24,221 bases of DNA, taken from positions 1 to 24,221 of IMG/VR virus record IMGVR_UViG_3300021185_000846. The stretch is one strand, 5' to 3'. The translations under genes and the position numbers were made by a program. This document shows, piece by piece, positions 8,279 through 15,497 of this stretch (positions within the stretch are counted from its first letter, which is position 1; each line of letters begins with the position of its first letter). The stretch is from a virus. The notes under the pieces were generated by a model. The model saw nothing but the letters and a program-made list of their open reading frames with translations, made no database searches and was not told where the DNA came from.

Positions 8279-8789
8279 CTTGTGTTAGTTGTTGAGGGGA
8301 ATACCCAGTATTATCAACTACTAAATCAGCGTTCACACTACTAAGGTCAAGACCCTCAGACGAGTGACCCCCTTCTTTCTGATCGTTGCGTAGCAGTACG
8401 ATCACCTGGGCGTTCAATCCCCGTACCATCTTTAACTCGTTCTGAAATCTCATGTCGTCTACTACTACGTTGGTGTTCATACTGAGGTGCTTGTCCACCA
8501 GCTTTTGCCACCTGTTCAGCCATAGATTTTCGCTTATCAGGGAGCGTCCCCATTCCGTTCCAAGACTTTGCATCGCCCATCGTGGTGTCTCTCCGTCTAG
8601 CAATTCACATGGCTCGTCTTTCAACTCGCCTTCAATGTGTCTGTCGTCAAGCCCTAGAGACCTCATCATATCTTTAATTGGTTGTGCAAACTTAACTTTA
8701 ACAAACCCATACTTAGCGCACAGCATGTCAGCCGCTAGGGTTTTTCCAGAGCCAAGTCTACCAGCCAGTCCAATTACTTTAGGTCTCAT
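8241..8789 (-). CDS. Deoxynucleoside monophosphate kinase
   Basis: 182 aa. The enzyme would phosphorylate dNMPs from host DNA breakdown toward dNTPs for phage replication. The P-loop GRLGSGKT is at residues 10-17, and the later segments (FAQPIKDMMRSLG, VVDDMRFQNE, VDNTGY) fit the phage dNMP kinase family related to T4 gene 1. ATG 8789 is chosen over 8804 because GGAG lies six bases upstream; it overlaps the end of the preceding gene by 11 bases. This is the last gene of the minus-strand replication operon. Confidence 0.85.
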   Translation of the reverse strand: MRPKVIGLAGRLGSGKTLAADMLCAKYGFVKVKFAQPIKDMMRSLGLDDRHIEGELKDEPCELLDGETPRWAMQSLGTEWGRSLISENLWLNRWQKLVDKHLSMNTNVVVDDMRFQNELKMVRGLNAQVIVLLRNDQKEGGHSSEGLDLSSVNADLVVDNTGYSPQQLTQAIDAWWISSSLS

Positions 8790-8997
8790 CTGCTTCTCCA
8801 ACATTATCTACTTTGTGTTTATATAAGTCGTCCTGTAGGTGACGCAGTTTATCTATGGCACGGTGCCTCTCTGCGTTCAGCCCTTCACGTTCTTTTGCAT
8901 CTTGATTGCATTGCTCAATCTGCCACTCGACATCGCGTATGCGGTCTCGTATCCGAAGGATTTTATGCTCAAGTTCCAATTCAATTTTTTTTTGCAT
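8779..8997 (-). CDS. Small coiled-coil protein
   Basis: 72 aa, almost entirely charged helix with heptad-like spacing (residues 3-65), consistent with a coiled coil. The ATG follows GAGAGGGAAA, a good ribosome-binding site, and sits inside the last 17 bases of the preceding gene, next to an A9 run. No family recognised. A slip losing one A would fuse it to the preceding coiled-coil protein (see finding). Confidence 0.65.
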   Translation of the reverse strand: MQKKIELELEHKILRIRDRIRDVEWQIEQCNQDAKEREGLNAERHRAIDKLRHLQDDLYKHKVDNVGEADET

Positions 8998-9199
8998 TTT
9001 CCCTCTCCGCTTGATGTATCAATTCCGCTAGGCGTTTGTTTAAGTTTGCCTCACGCTCGTTTCTTTTTTCACTCTTCTGCATGTAAAGAACTTCTTGTGC
9101 TTCCTTGCACAATTTCTTGAACCCTCTTGCTACCCACATGTCACTGCACTTGGCAATGGCAGGGGGTATAGGGCCAGACCATCCACTAGCTTTTTTCAT
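8981..9199 (-). CDS. Small helical protein, N-terminal WSGP motif
   Basis: 72 aa. The N-terminal part (WSGPIPPAIAKCSDMWVARGF) looks like a small folded motif; residues 35-72 are a charged helix. It overlaps the nuclease gene by 14 bases and the next gene by 17. No family recognised; co-transcription with the nuclease, SSB and Sak4 genes suggests a replication or recombination accessory role. Confidence 0.65.
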   Translation of the reverse strand: MKKASGWSGPIPPAIAKCSDMWVARGFKKLCKEAQEVLYMQKSEKRNEREANLNKRLAELIHQAERENAKKN

Positions 9200-9977
9200 A
9201 CGGAATATACCTTACCCAGTCCTGACAAGTTTCAACGCAACCCTTCTTGCATGTCCACTCTGCGTTAGTAGTAGATGCGGTAGCATTGCCGCATGTCTTA
9301 ATGGTTTTCTCTGCTGGTTCTTTACCTTGCCAGCAAGCATCTCTCTTGAAGCAACCCCTGCATCTCCAGTCACTCTCGTCTATTGACAGCTTCTTACCGT
9401 GACCATTGATTACGTCTTCTACCTTCTGCTTCAATGAATTGTAGTAGAAGATATCAAAGTCTATCCATTGGTGGTGGTAGTCAGAGTTATTCTTATTGTA
9501 TGATACGAGGATAGCCCTCTTCATATCTGACAAACCCATTAGGTATTGCATCTGAGCATAGTAAGTCGGGTGGCTAGAGCGCACACCTTTCTTAACAAAC
9601 TCTTTGAACTTGGCATCGTTCATAGATTTAATCTCTACGATTGCTGTGCCTTCTTCTGTCTCAAGTATACCGTCAGCATTACCCATAGCATGACCGTGGT
9701 AGTCAGTGTATCTCCACTGCTTGCCAGTCATCGGGTCTTTTTCCATTACATGAATACCAGCTTTGGTTAGGTCGGACACCACAACGTACTCGATCCTATG
9801 ACCATCTCTGAAGATACGCTTCAGCCTTTGGTCGGGCGGGTTGTTTGGGTATCCTCGATGAGAAAATGAGAGCATGGCGGTACAGTCGTGGCCTACACTA
9901 CTAGCACCAATGTATGCTCTGGCCTTTTCCTTTTCATCTTTTTCCCAGAACTCTGTTATCAACTTCGTGATATCCAT
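9186..9977 (-). CDS. PD-(D/E)XK nuclease of the Cas4/AddB (RecB-like) type with probable Fe-S cluster
   Basis: 263 aa. Core motifs: H60, GNADG with D102, VEIKS with E115/K117, and YYAQMQYLM (139-147, Q motif). Cys32 plus C206-x2-C209-x5-C215 reproduce the four-Cys iron-sulfur arrangement of Cas4 and AddB. An extra tail carries four more Cys (229, 243, 247, 251) and may hold a second metal. Such phage exonucleases process DNA ends; next to SSB and Sak4 it probably makes single-stranded tails for recombination. There is no CRISPR array here, so a CRISPR adaptation role is unlikely. Confidence 0.85.
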   Translation of the reverse strand: MDITKLITEFWEKDEKEKARAYIGASSVGHDCTAMLSFSHRGYPNNPPDQRLKRIFRDGHRIEYVVVSDLTKAGIHVMEKDPMTGKQWRYTDYHGHAMGNADGILETEEGTAIVEIKSMNDAKFKEFVKKGVRSSHPTYYAQMQYLMGLSDMKRAILVSYNKNNSDYHHQWIDFDIFYYNSLKQKVEDVINGHGKKLSIDESDWRCRGCFKRDACWQGKEPAEKTIKTCGNATASTTNAEWTCKKGCVETCQDWVRYIPYEKS

Positions 9978-10019
9978 TAACTTTTTTCCAATGCAAGAAA
10001 GACTAACCTGATGTGAAGA

Positions 10020-10037
10020 GGGGGGCCGAAGCCCCCC
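10020..10037 (-). terminator. GC hairpin with UUCG tetraloop between nuclease and SSB genes
   Basis: On the minus strand this reads GGGGGGC-TTCG-GCCCCCC, a 7-bp all-GC stem closed by C(UUCG)G, the most stable tetraloop. It lies after the stop of the SSB gene and before the nuclease gene. No U tract follows, so it may be a partial terminator, an RNase barrier, or a processing point that sets relative mRNA levels in the operon. Confidence 0.6.
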
Positions 10038-10052
10038 GTTAAACTACCTAGA

Positions 10053-10565
10053 CTAAAACGGAATGTCGTCGTCGAGGTTGTCTTTCGTCTGCGCTGTAGC
10101 AGAAGCTACTGATGCACCCATAGGGTCACGCATAGCTTGAAGATTAAAGTCTCCATCAACATCTTTTGCTGACTTGTACTTCTTAATCTTCATGCTTGTC
10201 TTGCCGTTGTACTCGGATGTACCGACGTACACACCAAAGACTAAGCCCTTCATCACAGACACATCGTCGTCGGGGAACGGGTTGTCTGGATTGTTGTGAC
10301 CACCGTGAATAAGCATTGCCTTTAGATTAGACAGACCAATCTCTGCGTTCTTCGGGTAGTTAGGATTGTGTACTACGATCCAGTCTTTGATAGTCTTCTT
10401 ACCATCAACAACCTCGCGCATAAGAACTTCGATCTGAACCGCACCAGTTGGTTTGGTTACAGACTTAGCTTCAGTTACTTCTACGATGTGGTTGCCTTCT
10501 GGCAGTATTGAGTTTTCTGATACCTCAACATTTTTGAGGTTCATGCTATTAAATGTGAAGCTCAT
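10053..10565 (-). CDS. DUF669-type phage single-stranded DNA-binding protein
   Basis: 170 aa. Fits the DUF669 family of phage ssDNA-binding proteins: an N-terminal beta-rich fold (LPEGNHIVEVTEAKS, then alternating strands to about 135) and a disordered acidic tail. The last six residues, DDDIPF, are the exact tip of bacterial SSB, which recruits partner replication and repair enzymes. Its start overlaps the Sak4-like stop by one base. SSB beside Sak4 is a known recombination pair. A hairpin follows the stop. Confidence 0.85.
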   Translation of the reverse strand: MSFTFNSMNLKNVEVSENSILPEGNHIVEVTEAKSVTKPTGAVQIEVLMREVVDGKKTIKDWIVVHNPNYPKNAEIGLSNLKAMLIHGGHNNPDNPFPDDDVSVMKGLVFGVYVGTSEYNGKTSMKIKKYKSAKDVDGDFNLQAMRDPMGASVASATAQTKDNLDDDIPF

Positions 10566-11368
10566 TATTCACTCCCTTTTGCTTTGTTAAATTCCTCGTC
10601 TTCCATATCCATCTTTTTGAATAGGGCAACGAGACTTCCTGTCTGTTCAACAGGTCTTAGACGGCGACGTTCATCACGAACCTTGCCCTTCCAACCCATG
10701 TACTCTTCAGTAACTACATACCTTATTACCTTGCCATCACCTGATTGGTTATTAGCGTCGGCGGTATGGCGTACACCACAGAATACATTGTCGAAAATTC
10801 CTGGTAGCTGTTGTTGAGACTGCTTACCAGATACCATAGGCCAATACTCAACATTGCCCTTATCGTCTTGCCCCTCTTTAGCGAGGGCGGTAACAAGAAA
10901 GTGGCACGGCATATCTCGCATAGCCTTACATGCACCTATAAGATTTTTTGCATGGTCAGAGAATATCTGAAAACCGTTCACCGCTTTGCCAGCCTTCTTA
11001 GCTTCCGCATCTGCTTTCTCTCCGCAGTGCTTCATGCTCATGTCGCTGAGTTCGGTGAGGCTATCTACTCCAATCCATTTGTAACCTTTAGATTTGAAGT
11101 CATCAGTCATCATCCACTTGAAGATATCAACAAAGCTGTAGCTACCTTCTTCTGGATTGGATGAGTTGCTCCATGAGGTAAAAGGTAAGTAGTCAATACC
11201 AGCGTCGCGGATAGAACTTAACCCACTCTCGCCAGATAAGATGAACCCTTTGCCAAAATGTTTTTGGTAGTGGGTAAACTGAGTAGTCTTACCCCATCCG
11301 TGATGCCCATATAGAAGTGTTTTCCTATAGGCTGTTGTGTGATCCGAAGTATTCATTGGTTCAAACAT
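10565..11368 (-). CDS. Sak4-like RecA-fold ATPase (single-strand annealing/recombination)
   Basis: 267 aa. Walker A is GHHGWGKT (21-28); a Walker B-like strand KWIGVDSLTEL follows in the middle. The single compact P-loop domain with phage SSB as neighbour fits Sak4-type (AAA_24) recombinases, which pair or anneal single strands with help from SSB. The ATG abuts the TAA of the upstream gene, with GGA close by; M5 (11356) is the only near alternative but lacks a better site. The call rests on motif, length and context. Confidence 0.8.
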   Translation of the reverse strand: MFEPMNTSDHTTAYRKTLLYGHHGWGKTTQFTHYQKHFGKGFILSGESGLSSIRDAGIDYLPFTSWSNSSNPEEGSYSFVDIFKWMMTDDFKSKGYKWIGVDSLTELSDMSMKHCGEKADAEAKKAGKAVNGFQIFSDHAKNLIGACKAMRDMPCHFLVTALAKEGQDDKGNVEYWPMVSGKQSQQQLPGIFDNVFCGVRHTADANNQSGDGKVIRYVVTEEYMGWKGKVRDERRRLRPVEQTGSLVALFKKMDMEDEEFNKAKGSE

Positions 11369-11779
11369 TTATCCTAGACCCCCTGTCTTTACTGATATTT
11401 TTACAGTGCCACCTTTTCTCGTCAGGGCAGGGAGTAGTTCTCTCTGCTGTCCTTCGTCGAGCGACTTAAACTTCCTCTTGTCAACTGAGTACGTGCGTCG
11501 CACAAACTCAGGTAGCGTAGTTGATGATGAGAAAATTGTTTCGAGAATTTCTTTATCCCATGACCACCGCTCTTGTCTATTGAGCGTTACCATGTAGCTT
11601 CCCGCTTGCTTATTAAACTCACCCGCATCGGCAGGGAACTCAACTTCAATTTTTGTTTTAAGAGTTTCGGCTTTCTCTACCAGTTTATCTATCTGGTTTA
11701 CTAACCTTCCGTATTCTTCTGCCATCTTGGCTAGTCCTTCGACCTCACCTTGGCTCTCGTATTCTTCCCATGTATCCAT
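11369..11779 (-). CDS. Conserved phage protein with N-terminal coiled coil, unknown
   Basis: 136 aa, the first gene of the minus-strand operon, with AGAGGAG seven bases before its ATG. Residues 10-50 are acidic helix, likely a coiled coil; the C-terminal part is basic (VDKRKFKSL, LPALTRKGGTVKISVK). It has the look of small phage proteins encoded beside Sak4/SSB modules, but I cannot name a function. Confidence 0.75.
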   Translation of the reverse strand: MDTWEEYESQGEVEGLAKMAEEYGRLVNQIDKLVEKAETLKTKIEVEFPADAGEFNKQAGSYMVTLNRQERWSWDKEILETIFSSSTTLPEFVRRTYSVDKRKFKSLDEGQQRELLPALTRKGGTVKISVKTGGLG

Positions 11780-11938
11780 AGGGCTACTCCTCTATCTGTT
11801 TTTGTTTCGGTGACTTAACATACCAAATACACATCGAAACACAACTGTCTTACATGTGAGAAAATGTAACAAAATTAAGACAACGCTGGTCAATAGACGT
11901 ATCTTAGACTTATAAAGATGGGTAAAGGAGAATTAACT
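11780..11938. promoter_or_regulatory. Divergent control region between recombination operon and primase operon
   Basis: No gene. An inverted repeat TTACAT-8-ATGTAA (11850-11869) looks like an operator for a small dimeric repressor, perhaps the Cro-like protein encoded next door. For the minus strand, TTGACC (11893-11888) is a good -35 with a weak -10 overlapping the operator arm. For the plus strand, TATAAA (11911-11916) may be a -10 with a poor -35. The motifs AATGTAACA (11863-11871), TTAAGACA (11875-11882) and ATAGACGT (11893-11900) recur in the other control region at 20705-20755. Confidence 0.5.
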
Positions 11939-12160
11939 ATGTATACCTTCGATGTACGTCAGCTAGTTGACGACTGTGGGGGAGCGAATGAGGTGGCGAA
12001 GGCCACAGGCAAGAGCCGAACACAGCCATATAGGTGGGTGAAGACCAACACAATAACCACCGACATACTAGCTAGACTAGCCTATGCAAACCCAGACTTA
12101 AACTTACACAAATATTTACAGGATGAAACTAATGAACGAAGAAACAACGAAGTGGCGTAA
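11939..12160 (+). CDS. Small Cro/YdaS-like HTH repressor
   Basis: 73 aa from ATG 11939, chosen over 11918 because GGAG (11927-11930) is eight bases before it. Residues 13-45 form a helix-turn-helix of the Cro type: CGGANEVAKATGKSRTQPYRWV, where the second helix carries the polar contact residues. It is placed beside an inverted-repeat operator at a divergent promoter and is first gene of the plus-strand operon, as for autoregulated Cro-like proteins. It overlaps the primase gene by 29 bases, suggesting coupling. Confidence 0.75.
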   Translation: MYTFDVRQLVDDCGGANEVAKATGKSRTQPYRWVKTNTITTDILARLAYANPDLNLHKYLQDETNERRNNEVA

Positions 12161-14138
12161 CGCTTTATATAATGCTTCGATTGAGGCTGTCGAGAGAGGG
12201 TGGTGTATAATCCCCCTCTCTTTGCAGAGCAAGAAGCCTTTAATCGGATGGAAGAAATATCAAACCGAAGCCACCACAATGGAAGAAGTTGAAGAGTGGT
12301 TCGAGAATGGTGTTACAACTGACAATGGTAATGTAGTACCAGTATTTAATATGGCACTCGTCACTGGTTCTATCAGTGGCGTTATTGTTTTGGACTGCGA
12401 TAACGAGCAGTCAGTAGAGTATGCAGAGAAGAACAATATAACTTCTCCTTTCATTGTGCATACAGCACGAGGTCGGCATTACTATTTCTCGCACCCTCAA
12501 CACGGTCAAAGATTTGGCAACAACGTCGGCGGCGTAACGAGAAACTGGCCTGACCTTGAAGGCTTAGACCTTCGTGGAGATGGTGGCTACGTCGTGATGC
12601 CCCCATCAATCAAACTTAAAGACAACAAAGTAGTTCATAACTACTACATGGAACTTGGTTATGGGTTGAACCTTGATGACTTAGAAGACCATGTGTGGAA
12701 GGGCGCACCCGATCAGGTTGTTGCACCTCAAGTCGGTGAGTTCAAGTTCGGCAATCTAAATCTATCTAATGTAAAGATGGCGAAGGTCGAGGACACACTC
12801 CCAGTATATGATCAGGTCAAAAGAAGAGTGGCTCACTTAGGTCACAAGCTACAAGAAGGTGACGGCACAGACATATGGATGGTTCGTTACATAGGGCAGA
12901 AGGTTAGGCAAGGTTTATCAACAGATGACTTGCACTTATCAGTAGCTAAATTTCACGACGAATTTTTTGACAGCACTGGGTATGACCAAGGACAGACAGA
13001 GGCTTGGATACAAACCAAGATACGTAGTGTCGTTGAAATGGATAGAAGACAGTATCCAGAAGACTACGACAAAGAAGGTCTTCGTATTGTTAAGGTAAAG
13101 GAAGCACCAAAGCTAGGAAGACTTGTACCTATTCGTGGTACAGATGTTGACCGCTTGATTGATACGCTAGGTGAGACAAGCTATTGGGCTGACCCTGTTA
13201 TACCTTCTGAGACAATCACTCAGGTTGTGGGGTACAACGGTCACGGCAAGTCATTCTTCCTACAAGGTATGCTAGTCAGCCTTGCGTCAGGCAACGAAGC
13301 CTTCGGCCCATTCGGTCAGAAGCCAGCCAAAGTGTTGTACTTAGATTACGATAACCCTAGTCGCACAGTCCTATATAGATTTCGCAACTTCATCAATATG
13401 TTTGGTGACTGCGGTGACAACTTTAACATGTGGTCGCCATCTCTTATATCAGCCGACGATGGTGGAGAAATGAACTTAGGAACTGAGGCAGGGTTCCAGT
13501 TACTAGGTGACTGGTTGGAAGTAGTGAAGCCAGACATCGTAGTCATTGACACAGTACGTAACGCCTTCGGTGGTTTGGAAGAAGCAAACGCGGCAGAATG
13601 GTTCAAGGTAAACCACGTAGCTAAGTCAATCAGAACTAAATTCAAAGCAAGTGTGGTATTAGTACACCATAGAAACAAACCAGGTGAGGGTGGACTAGGT
13701 AGGGAAGCTGGGTCAACAGCGCAACTTACCGACATCGACACACAAGTCATGGTAACTCAGGTCTTTCGTGACAAACAAGTAGCGAAGACTAAGGCTGGAT
13801 TGCATGATGCTGACCTATCAGTCACAGCATTTGATGGAACAATCTATTCAGCTACTACATTTTTAGAGAGACAGTTGGAAGCAGACAGTCGCTTGAAGAT
13901 GGTTCAGCAAATATCATTCGGTAAAGTAAGAACACAAACTGAACTGCATAGAACTTATTATATAGGTTGGGCAGAGAGATTGGTTGATGGCACCGAGTAT
14001 CTAGTACATACACCATCACCTAAACAGCAAGCTGTCTGGTTACATATTCATAAAGGAATGTCAGTTGAAGATGTAAGTCGGAAGCTGAGTATCCCGAAGT
14101 ACGAGGTCGAAGCATGGTTGGTAAACACTACTGTATAG
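12132..14138 (+). CDS. Primase-polymerase fused to RecA-fold replicative helicase
   Basis: 668 aa. N-terminal bifunctional primase/polymerase domain (about 10-185): VLDCD with D88/D90, HTARGRH with H110/H116, and LDLRGDGGYV with D146, the metal and nucleotide ligands of prim-pol enzymes. C-terminal RepA/DnaB-type ATPase: Walker A GYNGHGKS (367-374, K373), Walker B VVIDTVR (D473), and a VLVHHRNK motif. A short C-terminal HTH-like segment (MSVEDVSRKLSIPKYEVEAWL) may bind DNA. It would open and prime the phage origin. ATG 12132 has AGGA at good distance; 12123 would add three residues. Confidence 0.9.
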   Translation: MNEETTKWRNALYNASIEAVERGWCIIPLSLQSKKPLIGWKKYQTEATTMEEVEEWFENGVTTDNGNVVPVFNMALVTGSISGVIVLDCDNEQSVEYAEKNNITSPFIVHTARGRHYYFSHPQHGQRFGNNVGGVTRNWPDLEGLDLRGDGGYVVMPPSIKLKDNKVVHNYYMELGYGLNLDDLEDHVWKGAPDQVVAPQVGEFKFGNLNLSNVKMAKVEDTLPVYDQVKRRVAHLGHKLQEGDGTDIWMVRYIGQKVRQGLSTDDLHLSVAKFHDEFFDSTGYDQGQTEAWIQTKIRSVVEMDRRQYPEDYDKEGLRIVKVKEAPKLGRLVPIRGTDVDRLIDTLGETSYWADPVIPSETITQVVGYNGHGKSFFLQGMLVSLASGNEAFGPFGQKPAKVLYLDYDNPSRTVLYRFRNFINMFGDCGDNFNMWSPSLISADDGGEMNLGTEAGFQLLGDWLEVVKPDIVVIDTVRNAFGGLEEANAAEWFKVNHVAKSIRTKFKASVVLVHHRNKPGEGGLGREAGSTAQLTDIDTQVMVTQVFRDKQVAKTKAGLHDADLSVTAFDGTIYSATTFLERQLEADSRLKMVQQISFGKVRTQTELHRTYYIGWAERLVDGTEYLVHTPSPKQQAVWLHIHKGMSVEDVSRKLSIPKYEVEAWLVNTTV

Positions 14139-14165
14139 TACGAACTATACTGTTACGGAAAGCGA

Positions 14166-14184
14166 CAAGGCCGTTTAGGCCTTG
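14166..14184 (+). terminator. Hairpin after the primase-helicase gene
   Basis: CAAGGCC-GTTTA-GGCCTTG, a 7-bp stem with a 5-base loop, followed by the U-rich run GCGTTTGTACTGTTCTGTTCT. It starts 28 bases after the primase-helicase stop. A reasonable Rho-independent terminator, though the U tract is interrupted. Confidence 0.55.
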
Positions 14185-14199
14185 GCGTTTGTACTGTTC

Positions 14200-14214
14200 T
14201 GTTCTGTAAGAACA
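14200..14214. promoter_or_regulatory. 15-bp dyad, possible operator
   Basis: TGTTCT-GTA-AGAACA is a perfect 6-3-6 inverted repeat between the two hairpins, in a 168-base gap without a gene. A weak promoter can be drawn across it (TTGTAC 14189-14194, CATTAT 14213-14218, spacer 18), so a dimeric repressor bound here could control the operon beginning at 14307. The spacing is not that of the alphaproteobacterial LexA box (GTTC-N7-GTTC). Confidence 0.4.
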
Positions 14215-14265
14215 TTATACACAAAGATATAGGGAAAGGGTCAAGAGAGAAAATGTAGCAATATC

Positions 14266-14286
14266 GCAACCCCTTGGTGGGGTTGC
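14266..14286 (+). terminator. Leader hairpin just upstream of HTH/zinc gene
   Basis: GCAACCCC-TTGGT-GGGGTTGC is a perfect 8-bp stem followed by TCTTTC, ending ten bases before the GGAG of the next gene. It may terminate primase-operon transcripts, act as an attenuator in the leader of the 14307 gene, or protect the 5' end of that mRNA. Confidence 0.55.
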
Positions 14287-14306
14287 TCTTTCAACATGGA
14301 GAAACA

Positions 14307-14735
14307 ATGAATAGAAAACCGATCACTGATGATGATCGGGAAGCTCTCTCTAATATGTTGGATGATGGATTTACTTATAAAGAAATGGCCTCGTACATGG
14401 AGGTCTGCACTGATACACTAAAACGCATACTCGTCCGCGAGGGGCTTGCCGAATTTGATGGGGCTAAATACGCAGTGGCACCATCCCATAAATCCCAGAT
14501 GAAGACTTGGGATCGTGACTGCTTGAAGTGTCGTAAGAAAAATACGATGCCTAAGTGGCAGTACATTTGCGACAAATGCAAACAACTTAATGAAAGTCAG
14601 GGCATAGCTGACGACTTCATCTTCTCAGATGTAAGCGATGCTACTCCTATGACTGAAAGACTAGGGTCGTACAAGTTTCACGGCCTATCACCACACGGCA
14701 AAGAGAACCGTGGAACAGGAAAGGCTAAGAAATGA
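14307..14735 (+). CDS. HTH plus zinc-ribbon DNA-binding protein
   Basis: 142 aa from ATG 14307, which has GGAG eight bases upstream; the longer TTG-started frame would begin inside the hairpin. Residues 8-45 read as a homeodomain-like HTH (DREALSNMLDDGFTYKEMA, then CTDTLKRILVREGL). Residues 72-91 hold a zinc ribbon C72-x2-C75...C88-x2-C91. It is likely a phage transcriptional regulator of the downstream genes, or a small DNA-binding accessory. It overlaps the resolvase gene by four bases (ATGA). Confidence 0.7.
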   Translation: MNRKPITDDDREALSNMLDDGFTYKEMASYMEVCTDTLKRILVREGLAEFDGAKYAVAPSHKSQMKTWDRDCLKCRKKNTMPKWQYICDKCKQLNESQGIADDFIFSDVSDATPMTERLGSYKFHGLSPHGKENRGTGKAKK

Positions 14736-15250
14736 GCAAGCAAAAGCGTAAGGGCGATGGATACGAAAGAGAATTAGCTAAGTGGTTAGACCATTGGCTG
14801 TTCGATGATGCGGGGTACATACATCGTGCGCCACTATCAGGCGGCGGGCGTAATAACTTTGGTGGCGGGGAAGCCGACTTAAACGGCGTACCCTTTATGT
14901 GGGTAGAAGCCAAGAGAACTGAACGCTTCAGTCCTTACCCAGCAATGGAACAGGCTGAACGTGGTATCGAGAAGTCTCGTAGTCGTGACATCCCTGTAGT
15001 AATTAACAGAAAGAATAACATGGACACAGCAGAGAGCTTAGTCGTGATGAGACTGGGTGATTGGCTACCAATGTATAAGGCTTTCTTGTGGGAGATGGGT
15101 ATCACTACTATGGAACCCAATGGTGAAGAGGCTGGTATGCAAATCATATTCACGCCCGACGAGGACGAACCCGAAGACAATGTTGTGCCACTATCAAAGA
15201 GCAAAACGAATTTGAAGTTGGTGGTAAACAATGGCGAAGAAGAGATGTAA
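14732..15250 (+). CDS. Holliday-junction resolvase-like PD-(D/E)XK nuclease
   Basis: 172 aa. The N-terminal half carries the archaeal Hjc-like/phage resolvase pattern: KGDGYERELAKWL with E14, GEADLNGV with D49, and WVEAKRTER with E59/K61. Such enzymes cut branched DNA before packaging and would work with the Sak4/SSB system encoded on the other strand. The C-terminal 50 residues are acidic and look disordered. The start overlaps the previous stop (ATGA). No catalytic residue is missing. Confidence 0.8.
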   Translation: MSKQKRKGDGYERELAKWLDHWLFDDAGYIHRAPLSGGGRNNFGGGEADLNGVPFMWVEAKRTERFSPYPAMEQAERGIEKSRSRDIPVVINRKNNMDTAESLVVMRLGDWLPMYKAFLWEMGITTMEPNGEEAGMQIIFTPDEDEPEDNVVPLSKSKTNLKLVVNNGEEEM

Positions 15251-15497
15251 CGTCAAATTATCTGTAGGTCGTGGTGAGAAAAAGCCAGCCTCTAAAGGGG
15301 CTGGCCTTACAGCCAAGGGAAGAGCGAAGTACAACAGTAAGTGTGGCTCTAAACTCAAGGCACCACAGCCAGGTGGCGGTAAACGTAAGAACTCTTACTG
15401 TAAAAGGTCTGCTGGTCAAATGAAGATGCACAATATTAGTTGCTCGAAGACACCCAAGAAACGTATCTGCGCGGCCCGACGTAGGTGGGGATGTTAA
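15231..15497 (+). CDS. Small Lys/Cys-rich protein, DUF6321-like
   Basis: 88 aa, about a third Lys or Arg, with seven Cys. The core KGAGLTAKGRAKYN...SKLKAPQPGGGKRKNSYCKRSAGQM matches the GLTxxGRxxYN...LKAP...RRKSFCxRMSG pattern of marine phage and algal-virus proteins that I recall as DUF6321; in those proteins it often follows a DUF5872 module. Overlaps the resolvase gene by 20 bases. A DNA-condensing or virion role is possible but unproven. Confidence 0.75.
   Translation: MAKKRCNVKLSVGRGEKKPASKGAGLTAKGRAKYNSKCGSKLKAPQPGGGKRKNSYCKRSAGQMKMHNISCSKTPKKRICAARRRWGC

Noticed and set aside
9186-9977. CRISPR adaptation gene cas4
   Set aside because: No CRISPR array, cas1 or cas2 in the window; the neighbours are SSB and Sak4, so a phage recombination exonuclease is more likely.
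14200-14214. LexA (SOS) box
   Set aside because: The dyad TGTTCT-GTA-AGAACA does not have the GTTC-N7-GTTC spacing of alphaproteobacterial LexA sites.
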